From NCBI GenBank assembly GCA_025667525.1, contig CM046875.1:207944271-208008270 (forward strand): DNA of 64,000 nucleotides, in the 5' to 3' direction. Below the pieces are notes generated by a model. That model searched no databases, had not been told where the DNA came from, and saw nothing but the letters and a program-made list of their open reading frames with translations. This DNA is from Glebionis coronaria (taxonomy: Eukaryota; Streptophyta; Magnoliopsida; Asterales; Asteraceae). Position numbers and translations under genes: made by a program. Positions 35,070 through 48,393 of this stretch are shown in pieces (within the stretch, counting starts at the first letter, position 1; each line of letters starts with the position of its first letter).

Positions 35070-36792
35070 TGATAGGTTTGAAAACACCCATCCTTTTACC
35101 ACTTATTTCTGGCTAAAACAAGACCAAAACACGTATTTAATATCATTTGTTTGGAATTATACGTGGTTTTTGTGTTTATTATGTTTTCAGAGTCAACCAG
35201 ATGAATATTAAAGAAAACATGGGATTGCACGGGTTTTATCGAGGAAAAAGACTCAAGACGAAGTCTACTGTCCAAGAGATGCAAAAGATTTGAAGTCATT
35301 GTGCCTATTTGAAGATTTATCGAAGAATAGAGCCAAAGATGGAAGATTCATATATGTCGAAGAACTCGAGTCTATTAAACAAAAGATTATAAGACGAGTT
35401 GGAATTATTCACCGACACTTCCAAAAATCCAAAGTCGGAAACGTTTATTTAAGGAAGCGTGAAGACTAAAGAAGAAAGAAGAAAAGAAGCCCAAAACCAA
35501 GCCCATTCACAAAGCCCACAAGACTTGCCTATATATATGATTCCACTTCACAATTTTGGGACACTTAGTTTTTTAGGTAGTTTTTAGTTTTTCATTCTCT
35601 CTAGTTTTAGAGAGAGAAAGTTCTAAACTTTCTCTCACTAGTTTTCATCTTTTTCTCTTTCAAGATCAAGACTTTGTATTGTTTTTCATTAATCAAGTTA
35701 AGTTTCAAGCTTTTAATCTTTGATCTCATTCTTCCTTTCTTTGATTTTTATTGATTTTGGTACAAATCTCGTATGATCCGTGTTGTTCATCAAGGATTTT
35801 GTGCTTAAAAAGTTAATCTTTTTATGTTTTCCTAAGTTTCTACACGAATAAGCTTTGAGATCCTTGTGCTTATTGGCTTATTTGCTAGTTTTGCTTATTT
35901 ACTTTTTAATAGTTTTCTCAAAAAGTTTATCTTTTTATTATTTGATTCATAAGTTTGCTTATTTAAAGTTAGAAAAGTTGTTTTTAGTGCTTATTTGATC
36001 TGCTTAATATAGGATTCGTGCTAGTTTTGGAGGAGCTTATTCAATAGCTTATTCCCTAGCTTATATTTCGGAACAACATCATTTTCGGAAAGGGCAAAGC
36101 CCTTTTCCGACCTGGTATTCCGAGCACACACCCCTTTATTCCGATCCTTAGATCGGAAAAGGGTTTAGTGTATTCCGACGGTAAGTGTTTTAATATTCCG
36201 ATCAATACTTTTTCCCCAACATTCCGATTTGGACTTTTACTATTATTCCGATTGGAATGAGTTTGATTATTCTGATGGGGACTTGTTTGTAGCATTCCGA
36301 TTTGGCTCATTTGCCCAATATTCCGATCACTTGTTTTTGAATATTCCGATCAGCATCATTTTGTGTTATTCCGATTGCCCTTTTGTTAACATTCCGATCA
36401 TTTGATCTGAATATATTCCGATTGCACCTTATTTCCCTTATTCCGATTGAGTTGTTTTGATATACTCCGATCTTACTTTCTTTTAGTACTTTTCAACCAA
36501 GTTCATATTGTTAGAAAGTTTTTCCAAGTGTTAGTTTTTATTGATTGTTCATTTATTTTTCTAATATAATCTTTAAGTTTTCAAGCATTTACTTTTAAAC
36601 TTGTCTTTTTAGTTTAATCCTTTTAAAGCTTTAATTCTACGCTTCGACACTTACTTATTTGTCACTAGTTTAAAATAGATAAACAAACCAACACCTTTTC
36701 ATTAACCAAGAACAAATCATTCCACTTAGAGCCGAGATCAATTCGAGAGGATACCGAGAACATTCTGAAACCCATACAAAAGACGTGTATCA
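35070..36792 (+). repeat. LTR of element A (middle, shared)
   Basis: 1723 bp, TGATAGG to GTGTATCA, the same length as 58724-60446, with about 14 differences by eye (0.8 percent). A TATATATA promoter lies near 35531. From 36108 to 36480 ATTCCGAT-type words recur about 20 times at uneven spacing. Confidence 0.85.
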
Positions 36793-36794
36793 AA

Positions 36795-36809
36795 TGGCGC
36801 CGCTGTCGG
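36795..36809 (+). promoter_or_regulatory. Primer-binding site of element A
   Basis: TGGCGCCGCTGTCGG, two bases after the LTR. It agrees at 13 of 15 positions with the tRNA-Asp type site (TGGCGCCGTTGCCGG) known from Athila elements. Confidence 0.75.
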
Positions 36810-37022
36810 CTCTTCTCGTTAAGATCAACAGTTTTTGTGAGAACTTGGATTTTGGGATCCGTACACCGTGAACGTTACTTTTTCATAAAAATTTCAAAAA
36901 CACAAAAAAAAAAAAAAATAAATAAATAAATATAAAATTTTCAAAAATCCTAAAAATTAAAAAACAGAAAAACCAAAAATATTTTTCTTTTGTTTTTCCC
37001 TTGTTAGTTCTTTTGCAGGTGT

Positions 37023-38827
37023 ATGCGCACTCGATCAACGTCTTATCAAGAGCCCGAGCCTCTCGATAACTTAGACATGGCCGGTGTACAAAACAACAAC
37101 AATAACCCACCTCAAAACAATAATAATAACAATAACAACCCACCTTTCAACAACAATAATAACAACAACAATGAGCCTCTACCGGATAATCGCCCGATGA
37201 TTGAACTTCTGCAAGCACATGTAGAGGGTAACGATGATCCAATTGTCATACCCGCGATTGCAGCCAACAACTTTGAGCTCAAATCCGGCTTTATCCAGAT
37301 GGTCTCTGCTCAACCATTCTTGGAGCGTACCATTGATGATCCACATGACCACATCAAGAGATTCCTACAACTCACTAATACGGTCAAATTCAATGGTGTT
37401 CCACAAGAGGAAATCCGTTTACAACTTTTTCCCTTTTCTTTAGAGGGACAAGCCCGACATTGGCTTGCTAAGGAACCGCCACAGAGTATTCTTACGTGGA
37501 CGGATTTGGAGACCAAGTTTATCAACTACTTTTTCCCACCCTCTCGTACTACCGCTTTGCGGAATGAAATTATCAATTTTGAACAAAAGTACGATGAGTC
37601 GTTTAGTGAATCTTGGGATCGTTTCAAAGATCTTTTAAGAAAATGCCCACAACATGGTTTTACCAAAGTGCACCAAATTAATACTTTTTATAATGTTTTA
37701 AACATGAATGACCAAGCTTCACTAAACAGTGCCTCGGGGGGTAATCTTTTGGCTAAGACTTCCAATGCTGCTTGGGATATCATCGAGAATAAGTCTCGTG
37801 TGCAAACCAAGAGTGTGCGGACCAATGTCGCTAGTGCTAGTACTAGTGACAGCGACAAGCGAATTGACAAAATCACTGCGCTTCTTGAATCGCTTGCTAC
37901 CCAAACCGCCAGCAACACCAACAACATTAACGCTAAAAACGTTAAAGACGCTCAAGTCAATGCTATTAGCCAACCATGTGAGATATGCGGGGGTCCTCAT
38001 TCTTACACCACTTGTACTGCCACCCAAAACTACCCTTCTGAGAACGTGAATGCAGCATACGGTACCTATCCTCAACCTGCTTATCAAGCTCGACCTCAAG
38101 GCGACCGCAACTTGCTTAGCTACCGCTCCAACAACTATCTCTCACCACCTGGTTCTACTCCTAACAACCCTAACCAACAACAAAACGTCAACCGCCCTCC
38201 TCAACAACAACAACAATCTCGTGGACCATACATACCACCTCACAAACAACAACATCCACCTCAAAGAAACAACCAAGTTTACCAGCAACCTGCTTATCAA
38301 CCACCCGCATACACTGCTCCTCCCAACCAACCCACCGCATTACACCAAGACATTGAAACCTACATGAGGACTAACGATGTGATCGTGGAAAATCTTCAAC
38401 AGGAAGTGCGCAACTTGAAACCAGACCTGATGAAACAAGGGAACGATCTGAGAGCTGATATGAGAAACACTATGGATAGTCAAACGAATGACTTAAGAAA
38501 CATGATGGCTAGTTTCTTCCACGGTAATCAACCATCTTCTTCGGGTACTCTTCCGAGTAACACCGTTGCGAATCCAAGAGGGGAGATGAAAGCAATCACC
38601 ACTCGTAGTGGCAAAGGTACCAAGGAACCCGAGCTTCCTATACCTCCACCGGTGGTTGTGACTAAGGATAACGAGTCACCTGCTCCTATTCCTCATCATT
38701 CTACTTCCCCAACTTCTCCACCTCTTACTTCTACCCCTCCTCCACCCAAGGATGTGAGTGATCCTTCGATCCCAAAGCCTTCCTCTTCTTCTGATATACC
38801 TTATCCCTCAAGGTTGAGGAAAGAGAA
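37023..38827 (+). pseudogene. Gypsy element A gag, cut by copia C
   Basis: Gag starts at the ATG at 37023 (MRTRST). Residues 24-50 are runs of asparagine from an AAC-type microsatellite. The gag core spans about residues 85-230 (HWLAKEPPQSILTWTDLETK, FFPPSRTTALRNE), a CCHC-like knuckle (CEICGGPHSYTTC) begins at residue 319, and a P/Q-rich region follows. Copia C inserted after 38827 in a linker that precedes the protease; apparent codons beyond, to 38876, are LTR sequence. The reading frame resumes at 52932 on the other side. Gag would form virus-like particles in the cytoplasm. Confidence 0.85.
38823..38827. repeat. Target site duplication of copia C, left
   Basis: GAGAA, repeated at 52932-52936 directly after the 3' LTR. 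A 5-bp duplication is usual for Ty1/copia integration. Confidence 0.9.
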
Positions 38828-39147
38828 TGTTAGAAATACGTTTTTACGTATATTAGAAGTATCGGTCACTCCATAATATTATTTGTGTTGTAATAGCTCG
38901 TAGTTAACAAATACTTATTTAGTTAAGTAAGAACCGGTCCATGGGCTTGTCATAGGCCGGCCCAAGTCCACATAAGACTTGGAAGTATAAATACCCCTTT
39001 CCTCCTTGGAAAGGGGTTGGTTTTTGTTCACTTTCTAGTTTCACTTAATAAAATACACATAGTTTTTCTCTCACTTTCTCTCTCTAGTTTCTCTCTCTAG
39101 AAAACATCAACCCACTTCATAGATTCATAGGTTATCAAGATTCTACA
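38828..39147 (+). repeat. 5' LTR of copia C
   Basis: 320 bp, TGTTAG to TTCTACA. TATA box TATAAATA at 38986-38993, hairpin CCCCTTTCC/GGAAAGGGG at 38994-39016, then a CT-rich stretch. Five differences from the 3' LTR were counted. Confidence 0.92.
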
Positions 39148-39149
39148 TT

Positions 39150-39161
39150 TGGTATCAGAGC
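39150..39161 (+). promoter_or_regulatory. Primer-binding site of copia C
   Basis: TGGTATCAGAGC, complementary to the 3' end of initiator tRNA-Met, two bases after the LTR; standard for plant copia elements. Confidence 0.9.
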
Positions 39162-39406
39162 TATGGGGTGATTTAAGGTAATGATTTGTGTGGTTTTTTA
39201 GTTTTTGATTGTATTAGTGTTCTTTAGGAAGATCCATCTTGATTCTTGGTGTTTTTGGTGTTTTTGTGATTGGGATTAGTGGATAAGTATTAGTTTTTAC
39301 TTATTATTGTAGAAATCACAAAACTTTTTGGGTTATTTGGTAAAAATCTGGGTTTAATCTTGGTTTTTCGATCGACTGTTCATCACGAACAACCTTCTGT
39401 TTACCC

Positions 39407-39868
39407 AGACAAACTTCCGAACCAAAAAGTTCCGGATCAACCAAAGTTCCGGACGAATAAGTTCCGAACCAAAAAGTTCCGGATCAACCAAAGTTCCGGA
39501 TCAACAAAAGTTCCGAACCAAAAGTTCCGAACCAAAAGTTCCGAACGAAAAGTTCCGGATCAACAAAAGTTCCGAACCAAAAGTTCCGGATCAAGGAAAG
39601 TTCCGGATCAAGGAAGTTCCGAACCAAAAGTTCCGGATCAAGGAAAGTTCCGGATCAAGGAAGTTCCGAACCAAAAGTTCCGGATCAAGGAAAGTTCCGG
39701 ATCAAGGAGAAAGTTCCGGATCAAGGAAAGTTCCGTATCAAGGAAAAAGTTCCGGATCAAGGGAAAGTTCCGGATCAAGACTTCCGAACCAAAAGTTCCG
39801 AATCAAGGTATTCCAAGCCAAATCTTCCGAATCAAACTTCCGAATCAACAAAAAGTTCTGAATCAAGG
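39407..39868 (+). repeat. TTCCGGATCAAGG / TTCCGAACCAA array in C leader
   Basis: Short tandem units of about 14-18 bases, mostly AGTTCCGGATCAAGGA and AGTTCCGAACCAAA, fill the leader between primer site and gag. A 203-codon open frame (39360-39971) results from repeat phase and is unlikely to be a gene. Confidence 0.85.
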
Positions 39869-40004
39869 GTTATTTTACTTGTTTTTTCGACGATTTTTTA
39901 GAGGATTTAATCTTGGTTTCTTACAACAAAAACTCAACACAATTCACAAGCTTTACTTCACTGCTCGATGAACCGATAATCTTTGTCTCTTTGAAGTGAA
40001 CCAA

Positions 40005-40770
40005 ATGAATCCGAATTCAGTAATGCCTCAGATGACATCACTTACGGATATTTCCGTCTTACGGGAACGGATAATCGCCCGCCAATGCTCATCAAAGAAG
40101 TTTTTAAAGCATGGCAAGGCCGGATGATGTCTTACCTTAAGGGAAAACCGGTTTATGGGAGGCTTATGGTTAAGTCAATTTTAAATGGTCCACTTGACTA
40201 TGGTACCATCGTGGTTAACAATGTGACTCGACCAAGAGAATTTGAAGAACTTACACCAGCTCAACAACTTGTTGCCGATGCAGACGAAAAGGCTCTTCAA
40301 ACCATTCTCCAAGCTCTTCCCCATGACATCTATCGGATGGTAAGTCAGTATACGGTGGCAAAGGATTTATGGGAACGTCTAAAGGTGTTGCTACAAGTTA
40401 CGTCTCTCACCAAACAGGAAAGGGAATGTCAGTTGTATGATCTGTTTGATAGATTCACGTACAACCCAGGGGAAACGCTTCACGATTATTACTTCAGGTT
40501 CACCACTCTCATGAATGATCTGAATGTATACAATCTCGTGATTGCTCCATTCCAGGTTAACACCAAATTCTTGAATACTTTACCTCAAGCTGAATGGGGT
40601 GAGTATATTACCGATGTTAAGTTAACCAGGGATTTGCATAAGTGCAATTTGGATCAACTCTATGCTTTCCTTCAGCAGCATGAGAAACATGTGATCATGC
40701 ACCGTTCGCCTCGAGGTATGTACCCTGATTCCTTAGCTTTGATGGCGAATCAACCAAGCCTATCATCCAT
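40005..40770 (+). pseudogene. Copia C gag N-terminal part (frameshifted)
   Basis: The natural ATG at 40005 opens MNPNSVMPQMTSLTD; one T seems lost in ATATTTCC near 40050, after which the gag frame continues from 40061 (the first ATG in this frame is 40085). The protein shows the UBN2-type gag domain of plant copia elements (LYDLFDRFTYNPGETLHDYYFRF near residues 120-145 of that frame; LPHDIYRMV, LQQHEKHV). A second frame change at about 40757-40768 moves the rest of gag into another frame. Gag would build virus-like particles around the element RNA. Confidence 0.8.
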
Positions 40771-40778
40771 CACCTTAC

Positions 40779-43700
40779 ATGACACCAACCTTTCCCCAAT
40801 ACTCGATTCTACCACAACCACCCACCTCACATCAGCAACAATATCGGTTCAATGCACCTTCACCACACTATGCTTCACAACATCACCCAGCAAGTATTGC
40901 ACCTTATGCTCAATCTTCATATTCTTCCTATCAAGAGAATGCAGCATATCCAACAAGCTACCCTGATCAAATGAGTATTCCTTCTAGTGATTATGCAGTT
41001 CATCAAGACCAAGCAATGTACTGTGATGATGAGGAAGTCCCCATTCCTGTATTCAAACAAGGTGCTGACCCAGTTGAAGTGTTAACCACTATGTCTGCTT
41101 ATCTCACAAGGACATTAAGCAAACGAGGATTTAGGGGATCAGCTCCGACTAACAATCAGTTGAGGAATTCATCCAATTCTCGCCAACAATCTACTATTGA
41201 GAATGGCAGGGTAATGGTTCAACCTATTCAACCTTATCAGGGGAGACCTACTACATCAAACACCAATGCTCGCACGATCAATCCTGTTCCAATGGTCAAC
41301 ACTCCTCCACGGGCTAATTCCACAGGCAAGTTGAGAATAATTACATGCTACAACTGCAAGGAAGAAGGTCACATGTCCAGGGATTGTAAGAAACCCAAGA
41401 GGACAAGGGATGGTCAATGGTTTGCAGAGAAGATTTATCTGGTAAATGCTCAGGCACAAGGAAGGGAACTTGATGAAGAGGAGCTTGCATTTCCTGCTGA
41501 TCCAGGGATTGCTGAACAAGACGTTGTCACCACACAGAATGCAGCATACCAAGCAGATGATCTTGATGCGTATGACTCAGACTGTGATGATTTTCAATCG
41601 GCAAAGGCAGCTCTTATGGAAACTATCTCCAGCTTAGGGCCAGAAAAGAGATCTGAGGTACTTATTAATACCATTGATAATACCACTGATGCTAGTATTC
41701 AACCACATCAAGTTGTGCAAGAGCGTGCTGATACGAATGAATCTTCGGTGGTGAGTCTTTCAAACGAGGAGACAATCAATGATAGTAATATCAATGTGAG
41801 TCCCCAGACTTTGAGTGAAACACAACCGGGAGTTATTTCGCATACGCATACTCCTGCTCAACAAGATTTGGTCATGGTTCCTGCTACATTACTTAGCCAA
41901 ATGAATGCTGCACTCTTAGAAACTTTAGCTAAGAATAAGAATTTGTCTGATGAGCTTACCTTAAGCAACGAGAAAGTTCAAACTTTGGAATTAGTGCCTT
42001 CGTCTAGTGTTCTCACAAATCCCGAATATGATCACTTTCGAAACAAACAAATGGGTCACTTGCAAGAAATTGAAAACTTAAGAGCAAATCTTTCTAATGA
42101 ACATAAAGAAAATGAGTTAGTGGTCACTAATTTTCAAAAACTTCAAACGGATTTTGATTTACTCGAGTCTAAGAAGAATGAAATGGAGATTAATGCTGCT
42201 AATAAGATTAGAAGTCTAGATTACTTGCTTTTAAGACAATACGCTGCTTCTCAATTAGTGCACTTATTTGATGCTTCGTTTAGAGAATTTAACTTATCAC
42301 GTCAAAAAGGCCTTCCCCCTAACCCAAGGTATGCAAAACAAGCTTTAAGACATAGTCCAAGACTTTATAATGCAACCCAATTAGGATTGGTCTTAGACCC
42401 GATTGTTATTTTCGATGATCGAACAAGTAAGGATCTAGTTGATGAGGATCGGTCATACAATTCTGCAAAATATCCCGAGTGTGATTATTTTAAAATGAAT
42501 AAGGAGCTTGCTAAAACGGATTTTAGAATTCGCTTCCATATGGACAAAGATCTCATTACAGCACCAACCTACATGTTGAATGAAGAAAACCCTAGTACAT
42601 TTCCTACACTTGTCAACATGGAAGGTCCTAAGGAAATTCCAAAGGATCTTCCACCTGTTAGCACTGTATGGTTAAACTTGCAAGAGATTAATCAATACTT
42701 TACTAATTTTGACAAGGTCATTTTGGAATGTACGACTTCAAATGGCCTAAACACCGGAGAATGGGCTTTCGAACACGTGAACGAGGTGTTTAAGAATGAG
42801 ATAAATCCATTTGTCGAAAGTCTAAAAGGAAGTTTTGCATCTCTTAAAGAAAATCTTGAATTTGAAATTGGAGAAGTTCAAAAAGTGTTTTATGAAATGG
42901 ACACCGCTTACGAACTACAACTTATTGAAAAGGAAAAGATTTTAACTGAATATGACCGATTCTTGTCTGAAGTAATCTCGTGTGATGTTCTTACTACTGT
43001 AAATGTTAATTATTCGAATGAGCTTACATCCGCTATGATTAACTGTGATGCTGTGCATATATGTGATGATGTTTGTGATCTCTCTTTAAATGTTGCTGAT
43101 ACTGTAAATGAGGTAGATAATCATTCTTGTCACGAATCTAATGCTAAGTTTTTAAAGCTACAAGATTCTTACAATTTACTTTCAAAACGCTTTAATCAAC
43201 TAGAACAACATTGTATATCTTTAGAATTAAAACAACAAACTCAAAATGAGGATCTTTTGATAACAAATAGTTGTGAAAACGGTGTTGAGACGAGTGACAA
43301 GATGATTGCAATTGTTAAGGCATTAGAGGAAGAGATTATGAGATTGAAGAGAGATGTGTCATCAAATGAAACATTAAAATTGGAACTAGAGGTCGCAGAG
43401 TCAAAAAACCAGGACTTAGAAATTAGACTTTCGTCTATTCTAGGGGAGATGGATCGTGCAAGACAGGGAATGTCTCAACTTTATGGTTCACTAGAAGAAC
43501 GCTTCGCTTTTAATGCGGCACAGCAACAATCTTATGTTGAACAATTGAACCAAAAATGTGAGGAAATCTCTGACTTAAACATCATGCTCATTGACAAAAA
43601 TATGGTTTTGGCCGAGTTAAAGGAGACACTTCTTCTCACCCGACAAGAAGTTGTTGATAACTCAGCTACCGACTCTGCACCGTCCACTAGTGCTCCAACA

Positions 43701-44795
43701 ACCAAGTCAGTAGTGCTTTATAAGAACCCGCTTCATAAGAGAAACCCGGTTACCTATGATGATTATATGAGGAATGCCATTAAGCATGTAGATCTTGTTA
43801 GGGATATTTTAGATGATCTTTATGCCTTAGATCCCTCAAGTAGCTACTATTATTCGGCTCATGAATATATTAAGCGAGTTCAATATTGCTTACCATATTT
43901 GCAATACATAGGTAAACCAGACTCTGCAATACTTACTAATAGGCCCATTGCTCTAACTCCATTTAATAAGACTCCAGGAGCAAAACCGTCATTGGCACAA
44001 TCAAGTAAGGCACCTTTAAAATCTGTTGCTAATGTTCCCACTTTGCCTTCTACAGGATTAAAAGAGACTACTAAGGCTAAAGGATCGCCACTCAAGAAAG
44101 ATAAGATCAAGCCCTCCACTAGTAGTGCCAAAAAGAAGAAAGTAGAAGCTCACCATAGGAATGTTAGTTCAGTTTTAAATAAGAAGAATCATGTTAAGAC
44201 TAAAAGCTCTGCGCCTGTGCAGAAGCCTAAACCATTCGTGAATTCTAATTTGAATTGTTGGAATTGTAATGAATGTATGTTTTCCCAACGTCATGATTTG
44301 TGTCTTATTGATTATGTGAATGAAATGAATGCCATTAGGAATGGTCTTGAATGGAAGCCAACGGGTAGAACTCGTGCCCAAGTTGGCTGGCAATGGCGTC
44401 CCACTGGTAGGACCTTTACATTAGATGGAAAAATGTGCCCTTTAACTAGGAATGCATCCATTGAGGTTAGGTATGAGCGTCCTTTAGTTAGGCACACTCG
44501 CACTCAAGTATGGAAACAGCGCCCTTTAATTAGGTCAGCTCCCACAATAGTGCCTATCAGTGAAGAAATACCACAGGATTTAAGCCAACTAGAATCTACA
44601 CCACCAACTAGGAAGAACAAGGCTAGGAAATCTAAGAAACCTAAAGTTAGAAAATCTAAGATTATTAAATCTGTACCTGCTAATAACAAGGAACATTCAG
44701 ATTCCGATACCTCTACATTGTCTTCATATGGTGATATTTTCAGGTGGTCCAAATCATCCTCTGGTATTTGGACTCCGGTTGTTCAAAGCATATGA
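40779..44795 (+). CDS. Copia C gag C-terminal half with long extension
   Basis: 1338 codons. A P/Q/S-rich start is followed by the zinc knuckle [14 protein letters not shown] near residue 190 (about 41346-41388), which binds element RNA. The next 900 residues are unusual for copia: acidic and coiled-coil-like segments (about 390-480 and 620-970), a basic K/P/S region (about 1090-1150), then [13 protein letters not shown] and two WKPTGR/WRPTGR repeats. Similar extensions occur in copia elements I associate with Asteraceae; function unknown. The frame ends just where protease begins in the -1 frame (44744). No slippery heptamer is seen, so a one-base deletion near 44757 is the simpler reading. 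Confidence 0.75.
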   Translation: MTPTFPQYSILPQPPTSHQQQYRFNAPSPHYASQHHPASIAPYAQSSYSSYQENAAYPTSYPDQMSIPSSDYAVHQDQAMYCDDEEVPIPVFKQGADPVEVLTTMSAYLTRTLSKRGFRGSAPTNNQLRNSSNSRQQSTIENGRVMVQPIQPYQGRPTTSNTNARTINPVPMVNTPPRANSTGKLRIITCYNCKEEGHMSRDCKKPKRTRDGQWFAEKIYLVNAQAQGRELDEEELAFPADPGIAEQDVVTTQNAAYQADDLDAYDSDCDDFQSAKAALMETISSLGPEKRSEVLINTIDNTTDASIQPHQVVQERADTNESSVVSLSNEETINDSNINVSPQTLSETQPGVISHTHTPAQQDLVMVPATLLSQMNAALLETLAKNKNLSDELTLSNEKVQTLELVPSSSVLTNPEYDHFRNKQMGHLQEIENLRANLSNEHKENELVVTNFQKLQTDFDLLESKKNEMEINAANKIRSLDYLLLRQYAASQLVHLFDASFREFNLSRQKGLPPNPRYAKQALRHSPRLYNATQLGLVLDPIVIFDDRTSKDLVDEDRSYNSAKYPECDYFKMNKELAKTDFRIRFHMDKDLITAPTYMLNEENPSTFPTLVNMEGPKEIPKDLPPVSTVWLNLQEINQYFTNFDKVILECTTSNGLNTGEWAFEHVNEVFKNEINPFVESLKGSFASLKENLEFEIGEVQKVFYEMDTAYELQLIEKEKILTEYDRFLSEVISCDVLTTVNVNYSNELTSAMINCDAVHICDDVCDLSLNVADTVNEVDNHSCHESNAKFLKLQDSYNLLSKRFNQLEQHCISLELKQQTQNEDLLITNSCENGVETSDKMIAIVKALEEEIMRLKRDVSSNETLKLELEVAESKNQDLEIRLSSILGEMDRARQGMSQLYGSLEERFAFNAAQQQSYVEQLNQKCEEISDLNIMLIDKNMVLAELKETLLLTRQEVVDNSATDSAPSTSAPTTKSVVLYKNPLHKRNPVTYDDYMRNAIKHVDLVRDILDDLYALDPSSSYYYSAHEYIKRVQYCLPYLQYIGKPDSAILTNRPIALTPFNKTPGAKPSLAQSSKAPLKSVANVPTLPSTGLKETTKAKGSPLKKDKIKPSTSSAKKKKVEAHHRNVSSVLNKKNHVKTKSSAPVQKPKPFVNSNLNCWNCNECMFSQRHDLCLIDYVNEMNAIRNGLEWKPTGRTRAQVGWQWRPTGRTFTLDGKMCPLTRNASIEVRYERPLVRHTRTQVWKQRPLIRSAPTIVPISEEIPQDLSQLESTPPTRKNKARKSKKPKVRKSKIIKSVPANNKEHSDSDTSTLSSYGDIFRWSKSSSGIWTPVVQSI

Positions 44796-47700
44796 CCGGA
44801 GATCGCTCGATGCTCCGAAATTTCGTCAGCAAGTTTCTTGGTACGGTTAAATTCGGGAATGATCATATAGCAAAGATAATGGGGTATGGTGAATATCAGA
44901 TTGGAAACGTTACGATTTCAAGGGTATACTATGTAGAAGGTCTTGGTCATAACTTATTTTCAGTAGGACAGTTTTGTGATTCCAACCTAGAGGTTGCATT
45001 TCGACAACATACTTGTTTCATCCGCAACTTGGAAGGAAAAGACTTGTTGAAGGGTTCTCGTGGTGCAAATCTTTATACGTTGTCCCTACAAGACATGATG
45101 GCCGCTTCTCCAGTATGTCTTATCTCTAAAGCATCTAAGACCAAGTCATGGTTATGGCATCGCAGATTATCTCATCTTAATTTTGATGCTATCAATCATC
45201 TGGCTAAAAACGAATTAGTTCGTGGTCTTCCAAAGCTCAAATTTCACAAGGATCATTTATGTTCCGCGTGTTCAAGGGGGAAAAGTACCAAGAAATCATA
45301 TAAGCCCAAAGCTGAAGACACCAATCAAGAAAAACTTCATATTTTGCATATGGATCTTTGTGGGCCAATGAGAACTGAAAGTGTGAGCGGTAAGAAATTC
45401 ATTCTTGTCATTGTGGATGATTTCTCCAGGTTTACATGGGTTAGATTTCTACGTACAAAGGATGAAGCACCGAAGGATATCATCACTTTTCTGAAATTCA
45501 TTCAGGTACGTTTGAATACTACTATCCGCCGTATTCGTACAGATAATGGAACAGAGTTCGTCAACCAGACTCTTCGTGATTACTATGAAGGAGTTGGTAT
45601 CTCACATGAAACATCCGCTGCACGCACTCCACAACAAAACGGTATCGTTGAAAGACGGAATCGTACGCTTATGGAAGCTGCTAGGACTATGCTCATTTAT
45701 GCGAACGCTCCATTGTTCTTATGGGCAGAAGCTATATCTACTGCATGTTTCACCCAAAACCGTTCTATCATTCGGAAACGCCATGGAAAAACACCTTACG
45801 AGCTTCTACATGACCGTAAACCCGATGTTTCATTCTTTCATGTGTTTGGTGCTCTTTGTTATCCAAACATTAATAGTGAGAACTTGGGCAAGCTTCAACC
45901 GAAAGCCGATATAGGTATTTTCATTGGTTACTCACCCTCAAAGAAAGCCTACCGAATTTACAACCGTCGTCTTGGTAAGATTGTAGAAACTATGGACGCA
46001 GATTTCGACGAGCTGACAGCGATGGCTTCTGAGCAACACAGCTCTGAACCCGCGCTTCATGAGATGGGAACCAGTGCTATTAGTTCCGGATTAGTTCCCA
46101 ATAATCCTACTTCTACATCATTTTTACCACCTACAAGGCCCGAGTGGGATAAACTGTTTCAACCGTTGTTTGACGAATTCTTTGATCCCCCAAATGATGA
46201 AGTTCCAGCACCTGTAGTGATAGCTCCAATCCCTGAAGTTGTTGCTCCTGCTAATGAAGCTTTATCTAATGCATCTTCAATTCACATTGAACCGGATGCA
46301 CCTTCACCAAGTGATTCTCAAACTACACCTGAATCGTCACCCCTACTTGTGCCTAATGATGTGGAAGAGGATTCTATTAATCACGATTTGGAATATGCTC
46401 ACCTGCAAGAGCTTCCTTTCTTTGGTGTAGCGATACCTGAAAACCCTTCAGCCGCGTCTACCTCAGAAGAAGCTCCTTCTATTGTTCACTCCAGACCACC
46501 TAGGATTGAAAATCATAGCACCAAATGGACAAAAGATCACCCAATTAGGAATGTCATTGGTAATCTAGATCGACCAGTCTCTACACGCCATCAATTACAA
46601 GAGAGTGCACTCTATTGCTACTTTGATGCATTTCTCTCTGAAGTTGAACCAAAAAATTGGCAGCAGGCTATGACTCAATCATCTTGGATTGAAGCCATGC
46701 AGGAGGAACTAAATGAATTCCAACGACTTGAAGTATGGGAATTAGTTCCTCTCCCTGACAAGGTTAACATCCTTACTTTGTTGTGGGTTTATAAGGTTAA
46801 ACTTGATGAGATGGGTGCAGTATTGAATAATAAGGCTAGATTGGTTGCTAGAGGATATAAACAAGCCTTGGGTATAGACTTTGAAGAATCTTTTGCTCCT
46901 GTGGCTAGATTGGAGGCGATTAGACTATTCCTTGCGTATGCTGCTCATATGAATATGATCGTCTATCAAATGGATGTGAAGACGGCATTTTTGAACGGTG
47001 AACTAAGGGAAGAGGTCTATGTTCGTCAGCCGGATGGGTTCGTTAGCACGGAGTTTCCTAATCATGTGTACAAGCTTAAGAAGGCTCTCTATGGGTTGAA
47101 ACAAGCTCCACGCGCGTGGTATGATCTCCTCTCAACATATCTCATTTCGGAAGGCTTCTCCAAAGGCAAGGTGGACCCCACTCTATTCACTCTCAAGGAG
47201 GGCAACGACATGATACTGGTACAAATTTATGTTGATGATATAATATTTGCTGCCACTAACATAGAATTGTCAAATCGCTTTGAGAAGATAATGTCCACAC
47301 GCTTTCAGATGTCAATGATGGGAAAAATCTCATTTTTCTTAGGATTACAGATTTCTCAAAATCCCAGAGGCATCTTTATTAATCAATCCAAATATGCTCT
47401 AGAATCTTTAAAGAAATATAACTTTGAAAATTGTGACCCCGTGGACACTCCAATGGTGGAGAAATCCAAGTTAGATGAAGATAGGAATGGGACTATTGTC
47501 GATCCAAAACTTTACCGTGGGATGATCGGCACCCTTCTCTATCTGACTGCTAGCAGGCCTGACTTGCAATTTGCTGTATGCATGTGTGCCCGGTATCAGG
47601 CTCGACCTACCGAAAAGCACCTACATGTTGTGAAAAGGATCTTTCGGTATCTAAAAGGAACACTTCATCGTGGTCTATGGTATCCGAAAGATTCCTCTAT

Positions 47701-48211
47701 TGCTCTAATATCATACGCAGATGCCGATCATGCTGGATGTCAAGACACGAGGCGTAGCACTTCTGGATCAGTGCAACTCCTTGGAGATAGATTGATCAGT
47801 TGGTCTTCAAAAAGGCAGAAAAGCGCTGCAATTTCTAGCACGGAGGCTGAATACATCGCCATGTCCGGTTGTTGTGCTCAAGTCCTTTGGATGAGATCAC
47901 AATTAATTGACTACGGTTTGGGATTTAACAAAATTCCGATGTATTGTGACAACAAGAGTGCCATTGCCCTTTGCTGCAACTACATTCAACACTCACGGGC
48001 CAAGCACATAGACATTCGCTACCATTTCATTAAAGAGCAGGTGGAGAACGGAGTGATCGAGCTGTATTTTGTCACTACTGAGTACCAGCTGGCGGATATG
48101 TTCACCAAAGCCTTAGATCGAGGACGAATCGAGTTTTTGATCGACAAGCTTGGCATGAAATCATTCACTCCAGCGACTCTCAAAGAGTTGGCAGAAGAAT
48201 CAGCTGAATAG
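44744..48211 (+). CDS. Copia C protease-integrase-RT-RNase H
   Basis: 1155 codons without a stop. Protease active site DSG at residues 10-12. Integrase zinc region with HRRLSHLN (from 139) and CSACSRGK; core triad D204 (HMDLCGP), D267 (RTDNGTEF) and E303 (GIVERRN). RT has the [10 protein letters not shown] and [13 protein letters not shown] motifs and YVDD at 829-832. RNase H has D993 (YADADHAG), the [10 protein letters not shown] glutamate and YCDNKSA. The order integrase before RT defines Ty1/copia. All catalytic motifs look intact, so this half could work if expressed; the frame changes upstream would prevent a normal Gag-Pol. Confidence 0.92.
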   Translation: MVQIILWYLDSGCSKHMTGDRSMLRNFVSKFLGTVKFGNDHIAKIMGYGEYQIGNVTISRVYYVEGLGHNLFSVGQFCDSNLEVAFRQHTCFIRNLEGKDLLKGSRGANLYTLSLQDMMAASPVCLISKASKTKSWLWHRRLSHLNFDAINHLAKNELVRGLPKLKFHKDHLCSACSRGKSTKKSYKPKAEDTNQEKLHILHMDLCGPMRTESVSGKKFILVIVDDFSRFTWVRFLRTKDEAPKDIITFLKFIQVRLNTTIRRIRTDNGTEFVNQTLRDYYEGVGISHETSAARTPQQNGIVERRNRTLMEAARTMLIYANAPLFLWAEAISTACFTQNRSIIRKRHGKTPYELLHDRKPDVSFFHVFGALCYPNINSENLGKLQPKADIGIFIGYSPSKKAYRIYNRRLGKIVETMDADFDELTAMASEQHSSEPALHEMGTSAISSGLVPNNPTSTSFLPPTRPEWDKLFQPLFDEFFDPPNDEVPAPVVIAPIPEVVAPANEALSNASSIHIEPDAPSPSDSQTTPESSPLLVPNDVEEDSINHDLEYAHLQELPFFGVAIPENPSAASTSEEAPSIVHSRPPRIENHSTKWTKDHPIRNVIGNLDRPVSTRHQLQESALYCYFDAFLSEVEPKNWQQAMTQSSWIEAMQEELNEFQRLEVWELVPLPDKVNILTLLWVYKVKLDEMGAVLNNKARLVARGYKQALGIDFEESFAPVARLEAIRLFLAYAAHMNMIVYQMDVKTAFLNGELREEVYVRQPDGFVSTEFPNHVYKLKKALYGLKQAPRAWYDLLSTYLISEGFSKGKVDPTLFTLKEGNDMILVQIYVDDIIFAATNIELSNRFEKIMSTRFQMSMMGKISFFLGLQISQNPRGIFINQSKYALESLKKYNFENCDPVDTPMVEKSKLDEDRNGTIVDPKLYRGMIGTLLYLTASRPDLQFAVCMCARYQARPTEKHLHVVKRIFRYLKGTLHRGLWYPKDSSIALISYADADHAGCQDTRRSTSGSVQLLGDRLISWSSKRQKSAAISSTEAEYIAMSGCCAQVLWMRSQLIDYGLGFNKIPMYCDNKSAIALCCNYIQHSRAKHIDIRYHFIKEQVENGVIELYFVTTEYQLADMFTKALDRGRIEFLIDKLGMKSFTPATLKELAEESAE

Positions 48212-48393
48212 TGGTGGTAAACTATTCAGAGTATCCTTTGTTCGTGATCATGTATATTATCGTAAATATATAAACCACAAAAAGAAAATACAAAAATATA
48301 AAACCAACAAAATCCATAAAAAATATAAAACCTAGAAAAACCATAAAAATTATAAAATCAAGAAAAACCAAAAATATTTTTCGTTTTTAAATC

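Noticed and set aside
39360..39971. 203-codon ORF in the leader of copia C
   Set aside because: It follows the repeat array, has no recognisable domain and stays open because of repeat phase.
44744..44795. Programmed -1 frameshift between gag extension and protease of C
   Set aside because: No X-XXY-YYZ slippery heptamer and no obvious downstream pseudoknot; a one-base deletion is simpler. Kept only as an alternative.
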